NCBI GenBank assembly: GCA_025618425.1
Contig: CM046850.1
Span: forward strand, 5,247,520-5,311,519
Origin: Heliocidaris tuberculata
Lineage: Eukaryota > Echinodermata > Echinoidea > Camarodonta > Echinometridae
DNA length: 64,000 nucleotides
Direction of reading: 5' to 3'
Below the pieces are notes generated by a model. The model did not search any database, had not been told where the DNA came from, and was given only the letters and a program-made list of their open reading frames with translations. The position numbers were made by a program, and so were the translations under genes. Of the stretch, positions 1-11,687 are shown piece by piece (positions within the stretch are counted from its first letter, which is position 1; every line of letters begins with the position of its first letter).

Positions 1-353
1 CAAGCAATTGTGACGTAAATTGTTACCGCGCGTATCCATTGTTTAAGCCTACACTTTAATGCGTACACAATACTGCGCGTATGCACTTTAATAAAAACGC
101 ATTGACTAGAAAAAGTGGATGTTAATCCGGCTCAATGTTGACCTCACTTTTTTTACACCACACTTTTTGTATACAAAGTGAATGTTGAAACCCAGAAGAG
201 GGAAAATATCAGGGAATGATGACCGCTCAGAACTAAGTCATTTGCGGACCGCTCAAAATATGAATTTTAATTGCACCGTAAAAATACCCCATAGGTAATA
301 ATGTACAATGTAGCCTTCCCCCAATACTAGTACCATTCACTTGGGGTTCCATG

Positions 354-549
354 ACATTTGCTCCTGCGACAATTGCTCTGGTCTAACTTTGCCATGTTAA
401 TCCTAAACCTAAACCTAACCCTAACCCTAACCCTAACCCTAATCCTAATCTTCACATTGTCCTTAACAAAAAACCAAATCATTACCTTGATCTTAACCTT
501 TGACCTTTCGAGATATGGACGGAGGAGCAAATGTCGCAGGAGCAAATGT
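354..549. repeat. Inverted-repeat element with a telomere-like core
   Basis: Arms ACATTTGCTCCTGCGACAAT (354-378) and their inverse (525-549) enclose (CCCTAA)n-type repeats at 402-450. In total about 196 bp. Confidence 0.75.
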
Positions 550-589
550 TGTGTCTCCTCTGTCAGTTTTTCTTCTTGATTATTTTGTT

Positions 590-1010
590 ACTTTTGGTTG
601 AGTTTTGGGAAAGGTGACAAATTATCTGTGAGCTTTCAAGTTCCTTTCATATCACTTTGGAAGAACATAGTAGAAATGTCCCCTGGAAATGATTGCTCTT
701 CAAATGCCCTCTCATATTCAAAATATGACGAGAAATAGGTGAAATGTTCAGGCCGAACTTTCATGCCATATGTATGGGTGTGTGTGTGTGTGTGTGTGTG
801 CAGTCCAACATACATGTACCCATTTCTGTCTGCACTGCATGTGCTTTTCAGTGAGATTGTATCAATTTCTTTTCATTTTGAGGAGTCCAAAACTTCACAG
901 TATACCAATTCTTATGTACAAATGTACATGTAGACATGGTCAACCTTTCCAAGTGCTTTTGAGACAGTTTCTTTTACATTGTGATCACATGACTAGAACT
1001 TCATCTTTAA
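590..1010 (+). mobile_element. MITE family A, copy 1
   Basis: Family A is about 380-390 bp with ends TTAAAG..AAGGTTGAGTTCTGG and, inverted, CCAGAACTCAACTTTATCTTTAA. This copy is plus-oriented with a decayed left end and carries a (GT)n at 778-800 absent from the other copies. No coding capacity is seen. Confidence 0.7.
778..800 (+). repeat. (GT)n microsatellite
   Basis: About 11 perfect GT units inside MITE family A copy 1. Confidence 0.9.
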
Positions 1011-2394
1011 TAGACAGGTTTGATTGTGGATAAAGTCAATTTCTTCACATTCTCTTTGTTTATTGAGGTGAAGGGTAGAGAAAAAAATGACAAAGGCAGG
1101 CAGCCTTGAAGCTATACTAGGAAATATGGTAACAACAATACAATAATATAGTAACCATAACAATAATGTACAACATGCCTTGTGTACATGAGTAAGGGCA
1201 GCTGGAACGAAAGCTGTACCAGTACATACCTCTGTGCCAAATGTTCATACATGTAATAACTTGAAGGCCAATGACTACAAGCATATATATGTAACTAGTT
1301 TTCATATTGATTAGTTTAGTATAACCCCCTCCTTTTTTTTTAACTGTCGCTATTTAACAGTGACAATCCCGATTTTTGGTAAAAGAAAGAGCCACTTCTA
1401 CCACTGTGTCCTTATTTTTGCAAATATCTGTCTGTAGTAATGTATAGGAAACTCAGAAATGTCCCTATTTTCAGCCTCTGCCTTGTCATTTGTCCCTATT
1501 TCTTGAGTTTCAGGGTTGGCAGGTCTGCTATACTTCTAAACTCAAACAAACCTTCTCTTTCTCGTTCTCAGAGTAGAAGACAAATATTTTCTTTAAAATT
1601 CTGGTAGATTTAGTTTTGAGGAATCACATATACATGTATCCTAAAAAGAATGAAAGGATTTCTCCTGTTGGAAGACCCAATCAACATGTTATACAGGCCT
1701 TTCATACACATGTGTGTTCTTGTTCCTAATTCATGGACATTGCAGCCTAGGAAATATTTTTTTTTTTAAGGGCTGTCATGTTAGAGGCCTTGGTATTGCT
1801 GGGTACGCAATATAATGATGACAGTTAGCAGACAGGTTTGTTAGTTGGTAGACATGTTTAATCGAAGTAGTACCGATACCGATACACAGTATCGCATATC
1901 GTAACATCCCCCTTCCTCTGTAAAGATACGGAATCGGCGGTCATTGATGATTGACAATTGCATGCAGGTACATGTATAAACATATTGTTATGGAAACAAC
2001 ATTTTGTTCCCCTTTTTTTTTTGTTAGGATGCAAATTTGTGGTTATTTGCTTTATAGTAAACTTTTCCAATGAGGTTAACAAGCAAAAGAAATTCTGTTT
2101 TGCCTGATACTGTTCTTTTGGATTAGAACAAATTTGTACAACTGCATAAGTGCATGAATCATTGTACTTTCAATTTCGCATAACTTTTCCTCTTATGCGA
2201 AAATTTGAACATAATTTTGGTATGACCAGAATCATTTATGAAATCAACTTGCAAACAAGATATGTTCCGTTTGGCATCTGATTCTTAATTTTCAGTAGAT
2301 ATATAAAAAATGGTTATAATAGGGCTAAATCTACTGTTCTATGATTATACATGCATTAAATATGAACAATAAACTTTTTAGATTACAATAAACT
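1011..2394. other. No gene seen
   Basis: AT-rich sequence with T tracts near 1332, 1759 and 2012 and a short CGATACCGATA/TATCG palindromic patch near 1875-1905. Nothing else recognisable. Confidence 0.5.
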
Positions 2395-3720
2395 ACTTGT
2401 CTTCAGCATTCTTCTTTCTTCTGTTATCTCTCTTCTTGGCTTTGAGAGTTCATTTTCAATCTTCAAACATATATCTCGCCGGTTTCCGGACGTTACGACC
2501 GGATCTGGTTGTGGTTTGAGAGTTTGTTGCTGGTTTTTGAGTTTGATTGTTACGAGTCTCTGATGCTGAAGTTGCTTGGGAGTTGTTGCCATTCTGTTGT
2601 GGTGTGTCCGCTGGTTGGGTGGATGCAGTGTGGTCTTCGTCGAACCTTACACGCTTTGGAGTTGGGTTTGCTGATGGAATCTCTCTCAGGTGAGATCGAT
2701 TTCGTCTCAGGATTCCTCCGTTGGATGTCGATACTTCATACGATCGAGGTTCACTGCAGATTTTGGATACTTTGGCTGGTATCCATGTATGGTCTTTGGG
2801 ATGTAGGACTCTGACTGTCTGTCCTACATGGAGTGGTGTCAGATCTGAACCTGCATGTCGATCATGCGTTTCTTTCATCTTGTTTTGACGATTCAAGAGA
2901 TGATCAGTGAAAGATGATGACTTGGGAGTGTTGTTCTGATAGGTCTTCCAAACAACATTTCTGCAGGTGATCTCATATGGCTGTCCACAGGTGTTGCTGT
3001 GAGGTGCAACATAGCCAGTTGACTGTCTTGGCCAGTTTGTGAACACTTTGTCAATAGGTTCTTGACGGTACGAACCATTCTCTCGGCTAGTCCATTGGAT
3101 CTTGGATAGTGCGGAGAGGAAGTGGTGTGTTTGATGGACCACTTCTTGCACATGTCCTGGAATGGTTTTCCAACAAATTGTGGACCGTTGTCTGATACGA
3201 TCTCCTCTGGTGGACCAAATAGACTGAAGATTCCACTCATCACGTTTGCTACCGCTGCACTTGATGTGTCAGTCAGCTTATAGACTACCGGATACTTGGA
3301 GTAGTAGTCGGTGACGAGTCAGTAAATACTCTTGTCTGTTGAGCATGAACAAGTCTGTTCCTAGCCTGGTCCATGGTGCTGGAGGTACATCGTGGGGAAG
3401 CAACGGCTCTTTCTGTTGCCTTGCTTGGTGTTCCTGGCATGCATCACATTGCTTTGTGATCCGTTCAATGTCTTTGTTGATGTTTGGCCAGAACACTGTC
3501 TCACGAGCTAGTCGTCGTGTGCTCTCGATTCCCATGTGTCCAAGATGAAGTTGTGTAAGGATATCTTTGTGTCTTTGGTACGATCACTTGTCTTCCTTTG
3601 AAGAGTACTCCTTGTGACACGCCAATCTCTTCTCTGTAAGACCAGAATTGTCTTTAGTGGTGTCGGCAACTCCTTGATTGTCTCAGGCCAACCCTGAGTG
3701 ACTATCTGCAATTTTAGACC
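2395..3720 (-). pseudogene. Decayed Ty3/gypsy-type retrotransposon pol fragment (integrase region)
   Basis: The minus strand carries, in several frames, the C-terminal half of a gypsy-type polyprotein. About 3535-3278 has an H2C2 zinc-finger region (CDACQEH) with GIESTRRLARETVFWP before it. About 3243-2893 is the integrase core with IVSDNGPQF and SNGLAERMV, which supply the second Asp and the Glu of the D,D,E triad. About 2890-2456 is the C-terminal segment, ending KPARYMFED. At least two frame changes break it (near 3260-3340 and near 2900), and nothing of protease or reverse transcriptase is seen 5' of about 3720. It is therefore truncated and inactive. No LTR pair was recognised. Confidence 0.82.
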
Positions 3721-4924
3721 TATCATTGTAACAGTGATATTGCGTTTCGGAAAGGAAATTTTCACAAAAGGTGTCGCGCAAAGACTAAGTGAAATGAAGC
3801 AGTCGATGAATTTATACAACCCTTATAATATAGAATGAGGGTAGTTACTGTTGTATGCGTGAAAAAAGCGCTATCTTCAGTTTCCCTGTCGATATGCGAT
3901 ATCTGGCTATAATTGTCATTTGGTCTAGCGCTCACGATGCTACACATTCGCGATGTACTAAGCTCCGAGTCAACAACGAGATAAAAGGTTGAATTTAGCT
4001 GCTTTTTGAGCATAATAGTGATTTTCTTTCGAATCATTAATGGGGGCGACTCATATGAAAATGGCCGCCCCCAAATACAGGTTTTCCAGCATTTATTGGG
4101 GCGATATGGGGGCCGACGAGGGCGAAATCGCCCGTCGCCCCCGTGTATTTCGGACGCTGGGACATTGTGTACACATTGTAGGTTTGGATGAAAAAAAAAT
4201 GGTGTTAAATCCTTTGACCAAGAAATGATCACTTGCAAATTTACTCACTTTGAAGAAAATTATGACCCCCTTGGACAATATTTTGTATACAAACTGTAGG
4301 GCCTTGAATCATACAAAATGTACAGTCATTGTTGACCTTTGGTTGACATCCTAGTAATGTCATACTGTACAAAGTATAACCTACTAACATTTTCATTGCA
4401 TTGCTGAAACTCCTGAAAGAGAAAATACAGCAGATCTAACTGCACATTTTCATCAGCTCTTTGCTCTACATGTACATGTATGTTTTATGCTAATACTGTA
4501 AACGTGGAATATTTTATGGTGTGGAAATGAAAACACAAATATTTTTGTTCATGTAATTTTTTGTCTTTAAAACATGAGCCAGGCGCATCTGCGAAATTAA
4601 GCAGAATGCTAAAAATTTATCACAAGAAAATTGCCAGTTTTGCAGTGCTGTCCTAATTATAATTTAAAATTCTTTTATTTTTGCTGAATGTCACATGTAT
4701 GTTAACATGCCCTTCTATGCCCTTTAATGAGGAGATCTATTCACCCATTAATTGCATAACAGACATCGGTCTGTTTTGTAGAACAAGCTAAATCCTTCAT
4801 TCCTCCTCAAGGAATGTAAAAATGGCATATTAAAATTATGAAACCTAGATTTCCTGTTTTTACAACTACATGTAGGTCAAACCATAAATCTTAGATTGTG
4901 GAAATGCTTTTAATCTCCTTATTT
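3721..4924. other. No gene seen
   Basis: AT-rich, except for a short GC-rich patch at about 4044-4165 (GGCCGCCCCCA, GGGGGCCGACG) that may be a repeat fragment. The overlapping ORFs here do not resemble a protein family. Confidence 0.5.
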
Positions 4925-5315
4925 AACCCTCTTAACCCATAGCAGTTCATAATCAGCTTTCTCTCATCAAATTGGCAACAATTATTTGAAAAAAATAGAA
5001 ATCTTTATTAAATCCACCAATGTGAATGAAAATTGCAAAATTTAATAGAAAACTTGCCAATTTGCATACAAAAATTGTGATTATATATTTTTTACAATGT
5101 GTTGCCAATTTAGAGACTTCAATGATGTTACAATTAAATTGCTCTTATTCCAGAACAGCACAACGTACTCCATTAAAACTGGAATCAAAATTTTTAGTTA
5201 ATTTTTTTCTTTCTGCTCATGTACATGTACATAATGTGTTATTCCTAGCATTTTAGATTAAAAGATACTGCGAAAGTGTCACTAAAAGGAGACACTGTAC
5301 TTCTATGGGTTAACA
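4925..5315. mobile_element. Inverted-end element family D, divergent copy
   Basis: Ends AACCCTCTTAACCCATAG and CTATGGGTTAA face each other, and the inside shares AAATTGGCAACAATTATTTG with the copies at 15604 and 27043. Confidence 0.5.
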
Positions 5316-5569
5316 TTAGCTGTCTGCTTTTAATGTATATGAAATGGGGTGTGGCTTGAAAATGGGGAAGGTTTGGATTACCAAAAGCTTAGGAAATTAG
5401 GGTAAATTTCTGAAAGACGGGCAAAGAAAATAACAGATGTGGGATTAAAACATGAGTTCAAATGGCGTACTTGTGTTTGGGTCAAAAAGGAAGTTTTCTT
5501 GGAATAGTACTTTTGTTGGATTTATGAGGGGGAAAACAGGCAGGTTCGTAGTGCAGGATGCAGAAAATG

Positions 5570-5952
5570 TTAAAGATAAAGATGAGTTCTGGTCATGCGA
5601 TAATATTGTGAAAGAAGCTGTCTCATGGCAATTGGGAAAGGTTAATTACTGTATATAATTATAAGAATTGGTGTATGCTGTAAGGTTTTGGAATCACCAA
5701 AATGATAAGAAATTGACTCAATTATGCTGAGAGTCACATGCACTGCACACAGAATGGGTATATGGGACTCCATACACATGTTCGGCCCAAACATTACAGC
5801 TGTTTCTCATCATATTTTGAATGTGGGGGCATTTGAAGAGCAATCCTTTTCAGGGAACATTTCTACTATGATGTTCTTCCAAACTGATATAAAAGGAATG
5901 AGAAAGCTCACAAATTATTTTTTACCTTTCCCAGAACTCAACCTTCCCTTAA
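5570..5952 (-). mobile_element. MITE family A, copy 2
   Basis: Minus orientation, nearly full length, TTAA at both ends (5570 and 5949). It keeps the internal marker CATTTGAAGAGCAATCC and the TGCACTGCACACAGAA segment. Confidence 0.75.
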
Positions 5953-6421
5953 AGGTACTACCGTATTCAACTATTTTTTTATGGTGGAAAAATAAGTCCA
6001 AAAGATTATGGGACACAAAATGGGTGTTGTCAGTGATATGAAATTCCTTTGAAAAACAAATTTGGTTGTGATAATATCTATGATTTTTAGTTATTCTTAG
6101 TTATCATTATTCTAATATTCTTATTGAAAATCAACATTAATTGTCTCCTTTTAGTAAAACAACTAAACATTAATTTTTTGTGGGATTTCCCCCCTTCCTC
6201 CTTATACTCAAAGGCTTGTATTCTACTAAAGATTTAAACACAACCCTGTTGAATCAAGGTTTCACAAAGAAAGTTTAATCAAGGTCTAAATTTTCCTTTT
6301 GTTAAACATGACTGTAGATCAAGTGTAGGGTTTAACTGAATTGGTAGAATACCAACCCAAGAGATCAATAAACATGAATCTACTTTCAAGATATTACCTT
6401 TAAAGTTAAAGTGTGTTTCAA

Positions 6422-6770
6422 TAAAAGAGAAGGTTGAGTTCTGGGAAAGGTAGGTAAAAAATGATTTGTGAGCTTTCTAATTCTTTTTAAGTTAATTTGG
6501 AGGATTGTCATAGTAGATATGTCCCCTGAAAAGGATTGCTCTTCAAATGCCCTCACATTCAAAATATGACCAGAAACGGCTGAAATATTTGGGCCGAACA
6601 TTTATGTGTAGTCCCATATACCCATTTCTGTTTGCAGTGCATATGACTCTCAGCAGGATTGAGTCAATTTCTTATCATTGTGGTGATTCCAATTTCCAAA
6701 ATCTTACAGCGTACATCAATTATAAAATAAGTGTGTATTAGTAATTGATTCAGAATATACCAATTGCCAT
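6422..6770 (+). mobile_element. MITE family A, copy 3 (right end decayed)
   Basis: Begins AGAGAAGGTTGAGTTCTGGG and runs in step with the family until about 6700, then loses similarity before the right terminal repeat. Confidence 0.6.
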
Positions 6771-7049
6771 TGTGCATTGCAGCTGAATTCCAGAACAGCT
6801 TTCTAATGCAGAGTCATGAATCATGAACGACACTGGACAGCAAAAGGTTGGCAGAAATGACAGCTGCAACATGAGTCAGCTGTAGTCTGCCCATTCGTAC
6901 AGCACAGCTGTACACAGATTTCAATGCTTGGGACGAGGTTGTAATATTTTTGTGTTTGGTCAGCCTCGGCGATTTGACACCAAGATCCTTTTTTTTTTTA
7001 CACAACTCTATGCGGAAAATTGTCCATACGGTTGTAGAAAAATGTAGAA

Positions 7050-7366
7050 TATAAAGATAAAGTTGACTTCTGGTCATGCAATTGTGAAAGAAATTGTCTC
7101 AAGTCAATTAGCAAGGGTTGATCTTGTCTACATGTACATTATAATTGGTGTATACTGTGAGGTTTTGGAATCTTCAAAGTGATAAGAAATTGACCCGATC
7201 TCGCTGAAAAGCACATGCACTGCACACAGAAATGGGTATATGGGGCTGCACACACATGTTACATGAATGTTCAGCCCAAATCCTTCAGCTATTTCTCTTG
7301 ATATGTTGAGTATGAGGGTATTTGAAGAGCAATCATTATCAGGGGACATTTCAAGTCTCCCACTTG
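7050..7366 (-). mobile_element. MITE family A, copy 4 (truncated by a family B element)
   Basis: Starts TAAAGATAAAGTTGACTTCTGG and stops at about 7356 after CAGGGGACATTTC. The missing end lies exactly where a family B MITE begins at TTAA (7367). Confidence 0.65.
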
Positions 7367-7854
7367 TTAAAGGCATTGATTAACTTTGCCCAGGATTGAA
7401 AAAAAAAATCACTTTTCCAGCTAATGCTGTAATCATAACTGCAAACCTTTAGCTCAGACAGGAATCGCCTGAGTTTTATAAGCTGATCGGTCGTTTATAT
7501 ATCAAGATATTTATGATTGGACATTGATGTCGGGATAGACTACCACCGAACCCTAAAGAACTCTTACGGTTGGCATACCTCGCTCTATCACAGAATACCG
7601 TACGGGCTGGAAACCTGCTCTGAAATCGCCAAGCGCTGGTGCTTGGTTTTTGTGACTGCAGCGCAGCGAAGAAGCCGAGCGACTTGCGCTAGCGATTGAT
7701 CGCGATTTTCTCTTTTTTAGGATAGTAAACGGGTTCCATTTTCTCTCATACTTTCACATATCCTTAATTATATATGTAGTTAGAGGACAGCACACAATTC
7801 ACTGGCATTTGAGCTGATTTTACAATTTTTCACAAAGTTAATCAATCACTTTAA
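7367..7854 (+). mobile_element. MITE family B, copy 1
   Basis: Family B is about 488 bp with ends TTAAAGGGATTGATTAACTT and its inverse, and TTAA at the borders. An internal open frame of about 60 codons is kept in all three copies but resembles no known protein; I treat it as non-coding. Confidence 0.75.
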
Positions 7855-8404
7855 GGACATAGCATTATACTTTTTCCATCACAGATAATTTTTGTAAAAT
7901 ACTTGTAGGCCTACATGTTTGTTGTTTTTGAAATGTGGCAATTCACAAAATTCAGCGCTTGATCACAATTTTTGAGTGTTATTATAGGGAAACTGTGAAA
8001 GCTGACTCTAAGTCAAGAATGATTAGACAAAAATTGTTTTTTATTTACATTTTAGTAACCCACCACCATACACAAACACATGCAAATGGCCAACACACCT
8101 TTAGAGGTGCAGGACAGAGGTCCACATATTTTTCTCTAGAATTCCATTGTATTTGTAATTCATCTTCGAGACTGTTTTGTGAATTGTGATGTACTCCATG
8201 TTCAATGTACTGTAATGCTGTGTGTTCAAATGTAAATGCCTCTGATTGTACTAGAGGTCATGGCTAAAATGCCATGCAGATGTACATGTATGTGTCTAGG
8301 GCAATGGAAGCAGTCATTCAAGGCATGTAGTAGGGCAAAAGGCACAATGGGGTCAGAAGGAAATACATGTATACCTTTAAAATCATTGGCAGGATAGTCA
8401 AAGG

Positions 8405-9175
8405 GTGAAAAGGAAGAATGAGAGAGGGTGAAAGGAAGAATGAGAGAGGGTGAAAGGAAGAGAGAGAATGAAGGGAAAAGAAAGAAAAGTAGATTTACTA
8501 CATGTTCAGGCAGGAAACTCACAGGGAGAAGAGGAGGGAAGAGAGAGAGAGATGGGAAAGGAAGAAAGAAAAAATAAAGGGAAGGGAAGGAAAGAGGGAT
8601 AAGAAGATTATTTTACATGTATGCTCAGGCAGGTAAGTCACATGGGGAAATGAGGGGAGGGTGATGGGAAAATAAAGAGAGAAGGAGTAGAAGGGAAAAG
8701 AAATATGCGTAAGAAGATTCATTACTAATTGGTAGGAAATTCACTACAAGGAAAGGAGGAAATAAAGAGATAGGAAAGTCGGAGAAAAAATGATGGTGGG
8801 AAAAGAATCAGGCACTTGAAGATTCATTATTTATCAACAGAAAAAGTCACAGGGAGGAAAGGAGGAAAGAGAGGGGGGGGGAGAAAGTAAGAAAGGATGA
8901 GGGGGGGGGGGAACGAGACATTTCAGATGTTGTATTCAAGCAGGAAAGTGATGGAAGAAAGGAGGAAATAAAGAGATAGGAAAGCGAGAGAGAAAGAATA
9001 AGGAAAAAGGAAAGGTGCACAAGATGATTTTTTATTTATAGAAAGGAAAGTCAGAGGGAGGAAAGGAGGAAAGAGGGAGAGAGAGAGAGAAAGAAAAGAG
9101 GGAGAGAGAGAGAGAGAAAGAGAAGAGGGAGGGGGACGATAGAAGGAAGATTTGAAAGAGTGCATGTAGAAAAGA
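8405..9175 (+). repeat. Purine-rich tandem block
   Basis: About 770 bp of G/A-rich DNA on the plus strand. Beneath the GGAAAGGAGGAAAGAGAG texture is a higher-order unit of roughly 100-120 bp marked by GAAGATTnATTA, a short AT-rich island, CAGGnAGGAAAGTCACAGGG and a purine run. About six units are present. G9 and G12 runs occur near 8873 and 8900. The minus-strand Ser/Leu/Phe-rich ORFs here are composition artefacts. Confidence 0.8.
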
Positions 9176-9210
9176 GAATTCACGGATATCAGGTTTCAGG
9201 CTAATGCCAG

Positions 9211-9259
9211 GGGCCCCGTTTCATAAAACTTGTCATCAATGACAAGTTGCAGTAACTGT

Positions 9260-9292
<33 letters not shown>

Positions 9293-9490
9293 CTTTTAAA
9301 GTCCACTCCAAATTTTATTAAGTTAAACCGAAATGGAAATTCTTTTTGCCCAATTGATCGTGAGCCCGGCAGCCACTGAGCAGCGCCAGATCGACGTTGC
9401 TCTATCCCTTATTGTTAAGCTACAGAAATCCTTGCATCTGATTGGCTGAGAGCAAATTTGTCAGTAAAAATCACCGACTAGACACTTGAT
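9211..9490. repeat. Composite inverted element with (TAA)n
   Basis: Begins GGGGCCCCGTTTCATAAAAC and has a (TAA)10 at 9261-9292. Its right part (9415-9490) contains TCCTTGCATCTGATTGGCTG, the core of the elements at 47912 and 61971. The middle (9293-9414) is foreign to that family. Confidence 0.5.
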
Positions 9491-9689
9491 GAAATACCCT
9501 CCAGATTTCAGGCCCTGTCGCCATTCTGTTTCAGGTTCTTTCAGGCCTCTTCAAGCTTCATATCATACTGAGGTGCTGCGACATACATTGCTCAAGCAAC
9601 AGTTGCTCCGGACTTTCTTTCCTCAAAGATATAGGCCCAAATTCACCAAGGAGATTTGGTTTTTTTAAACCATGGTTTCATTTGATAAA

Positions 9690-10040
9690 TCATTTAAAAA
9701 CGAAAAATATTTTTGATTGAGGGTCTGAATAGTCATACAAATAGTAAAATCGATAATACGGCCTTTGGCGAGTTTTCTAGTCGTTGGAATGGCCAAATCG
9801 GCTCCGAGTCATAGTGACATCACAAAAATCATACGACTGCCTGCGATTTGAAACTAATTTTGCCCTTATTCTCTGTAGAAAGCTGACAGCTCACCCAAAC
9901 CCTATGTTTAGTATTCATATTGCTTTTCAGAACCTGAATGGGATAGATTTCATTTGTTAAAATGCCAATATTTAATGCCACAGCGATTTATTTCACTTAT
10001 CGGATCGCAGACCGATCGTAAGGTGTACGGTGGCCTTTAG
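9690..10040 (+). mobile_element. TIR element family C, copy 1
   Basis: Matches 45415-45835 over its body (GGCCAAATCGGCTCCGAGTC shared) and keeps the right end GTGTACGGTGGCCTTTAGG. The left terminal repeat is not clear. Confidence 0.6.
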
Positions 10041-10612
10041 GCGTACGTGCGCACGGAATCCGATCCAATCATATATTTTCTTTGAGCGTGCGCATGGGCA
10101 ATGTGCGCTTATTTACGCTTATTTTTAGTATGCTTATGGAGGTTTAAACCCTACCCATGGTTTAAACCTCCTTTGTGAATTCGGGCCATAGTGTTAGGAT
10201 TAGGGTTGCAATTGGGTTTAAGGGGATTGATTAACTTTGCCCAGGATTGAAAAAAAAAAATCACTGTTCCAGCTAATGCTGTAATCATAATTGCAAACCT
10301 TTAGGTCAGACAGGAATCGCCTGAGTTTTATAAGCTGATCGGTTGTTTATATTTCAAGATATTTACGATTGAACATTGATGTAGGGATAGAGTACCACCG
10401 AACCCTAAAGAACTCTTACGGTTGGCATACTTCGCTCTATCACAGAATACCGTACGGGCTGGAAACCCGCTCTGAAATCGCCAAGCGCTGGTGCTTGGTT
10501 TTTGTGACTGCACCGCAGCGAAGAAGCCGAGCGACTTGCGCTAGCAATCGATCGCGGATTTTCTCTTTTTTAGGATAGTAAATGGCTTCCATTTTCTCTC
10601 ATACTTTCACAT

Positions 10613-11460
10613 TTTTTGTTTTGTTTTTGTTTGTAATCATTTCTTTATTTCAAAGAAAAGTGAAGTATGCACATTTACATCATACAAAAAAAAAAAAAGA
10701 AGTAACAGGAACCAGGTCCATGAACCTATTCGGGTTCATGGCAGGTTATATATAAAGTATCATGGTATTTACAAAAAAAGACAAACAAACAAACTAACAA
10801 ACAAAAGACAAACATGAACATGCAGTAATTGAAAAGAAATGTTATGATAACATGTTGTCATTTTCATATTGAAAGACAACATAATGTAACGACAATATGG
10901 CAATGGTAATATATACTGTATATACCGTATTAATATAATAGCAAAATTGTGTGATAAAAGATGTAATGGGAAGAAATGTTATAACATGTTGTGATTTTGA
11001 TATTTAATGACAACATATTATAATGTAACGACAATATGACAATGGTAATATACACTGTGTATACCGTATTAATAAAAATAGGAAAATTGTGTGAGAAAAG
11101 GTATTATAGTATATTGATATTCTTGAACAGATATGAACGTGGGTATGGGTGGTACATTTAGTCTGGTGACTCCCTCCCCCCCCCCCCCCCCCCCCTCTAT
11201 AACTTTATGTATTTTACTTTTTCCCAATATTGATCCTTCCTACTGTAGAAAATAACAAAAGATGACAGAAGAGCACACTTGCTAATGTCATTAATCAGTA
11301 CCCTGTGTCTGACATCGCATTTACACATATTAACAACAGTTTTGAGTCTAGCTTTGTTTTCTTTATCAACGTGACCTCTCACCCCAATCTCGATTGCTTC
11401 AAAGAAGACGGAGTATTCTGTTTCTTCCAAGTCTGCTATCAAATTCTCATACCGTTTTTA
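10613..11460 (-). mobile_element. 5'-truncated LINE inserted in a MITE
   Basis: This segment interrupts the second copy of the 488-bp MITE family. Read on the minus strand it starts with the tail of a reverse-transcriptase ORF, has a roughly 700-bp 3' region and ends with an ATAAAG-type signal and an A-rich tail (plus strand: T-rich at 10613-10650). These are the features expected of target-primed insertion by a LINE. The internal AACATGTTGT...ATACCGTATTAATA stretch occurs twice in tandem (about 10840-10960 and 10980-11085). Confidence 0.65.
11197..11442 (-). pseudogene. C-terminal tail of a LINE ORF2 reverse transcriptase (remnant)
   Basis: The minus frame encodes IADLEETEYSVFFEAIEIGV, then RGHVDKENKARLK. 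The pattern EIG-RG-V-K-NK-RL is common at the end of LINE-encoded polyproteins in marine invertebrates. The start is only the first ATG in an open frame, so the true product would extend upstream but has been cut off by insertion. Family assignment rests on pattern memory. Confidence 0.5.
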
Positions 11461-11542
11461 CATGTAGTTAGAGGATTGCACACAATTCACTGGCATTTGA
11501 GCTGATTTCACAATTTTTCACAAAGTTAATCAATCGCTTTAA

Positions 11543-11632
11543 GGTAAGGTTTAGGTTTAGGGTTAGGGTTAGGTGTAATTTTTGATCCAGGGTTGAAGTT
11601 AGGAATTCGGTTAGTGTGCAAAATGGACTTGA
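11543..11632 (+). repeat. Telomere-like TTAGGG-derived tract
   Basis: GGTTTAGGGTTAGGGTTAGG followed by a GGGTTGAAGTTAGGAATTCGG module. It directly abuts family B copy 2; a similar tract abuts its other side (10190-10217), so the MITE probably inserted into one such tract. Confidence 0.6.
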
Positions 11633-11687
11633 TCAATTTGTGCTGGCTTAACATGTGGGGCAACATGTCTGTTCTTTTCAGAGCCCT

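Larger units (their letters stand above)
10218..11542 (+). mobile_element. MITE family B, copy 2, split by a LINE
   Basis: Left part 10218-10612 and right part 11461-11542 match copy 1 in order; between them lies the truncated LINE. TTAA occurs at both outer ends. Confidence 0.75.

Noticed and set aside
402..450. A true chromosome end
   Set aside because: The CCCTAA array is short, enclosed by inverted arms and followed by ordinary sequence.
7517..7699. A 60-codon frame conserved in all three family B MITEs
   Set aside because: Conservation is explained by the repeat itself; no protein similarity and no good start context.
8226..9183. Three minus-strand Ser/Phe/Leu-rich ORFs that look like signal or membrane proteins
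   Set aside because: Composition artefacts of the purine-rich tandem block.
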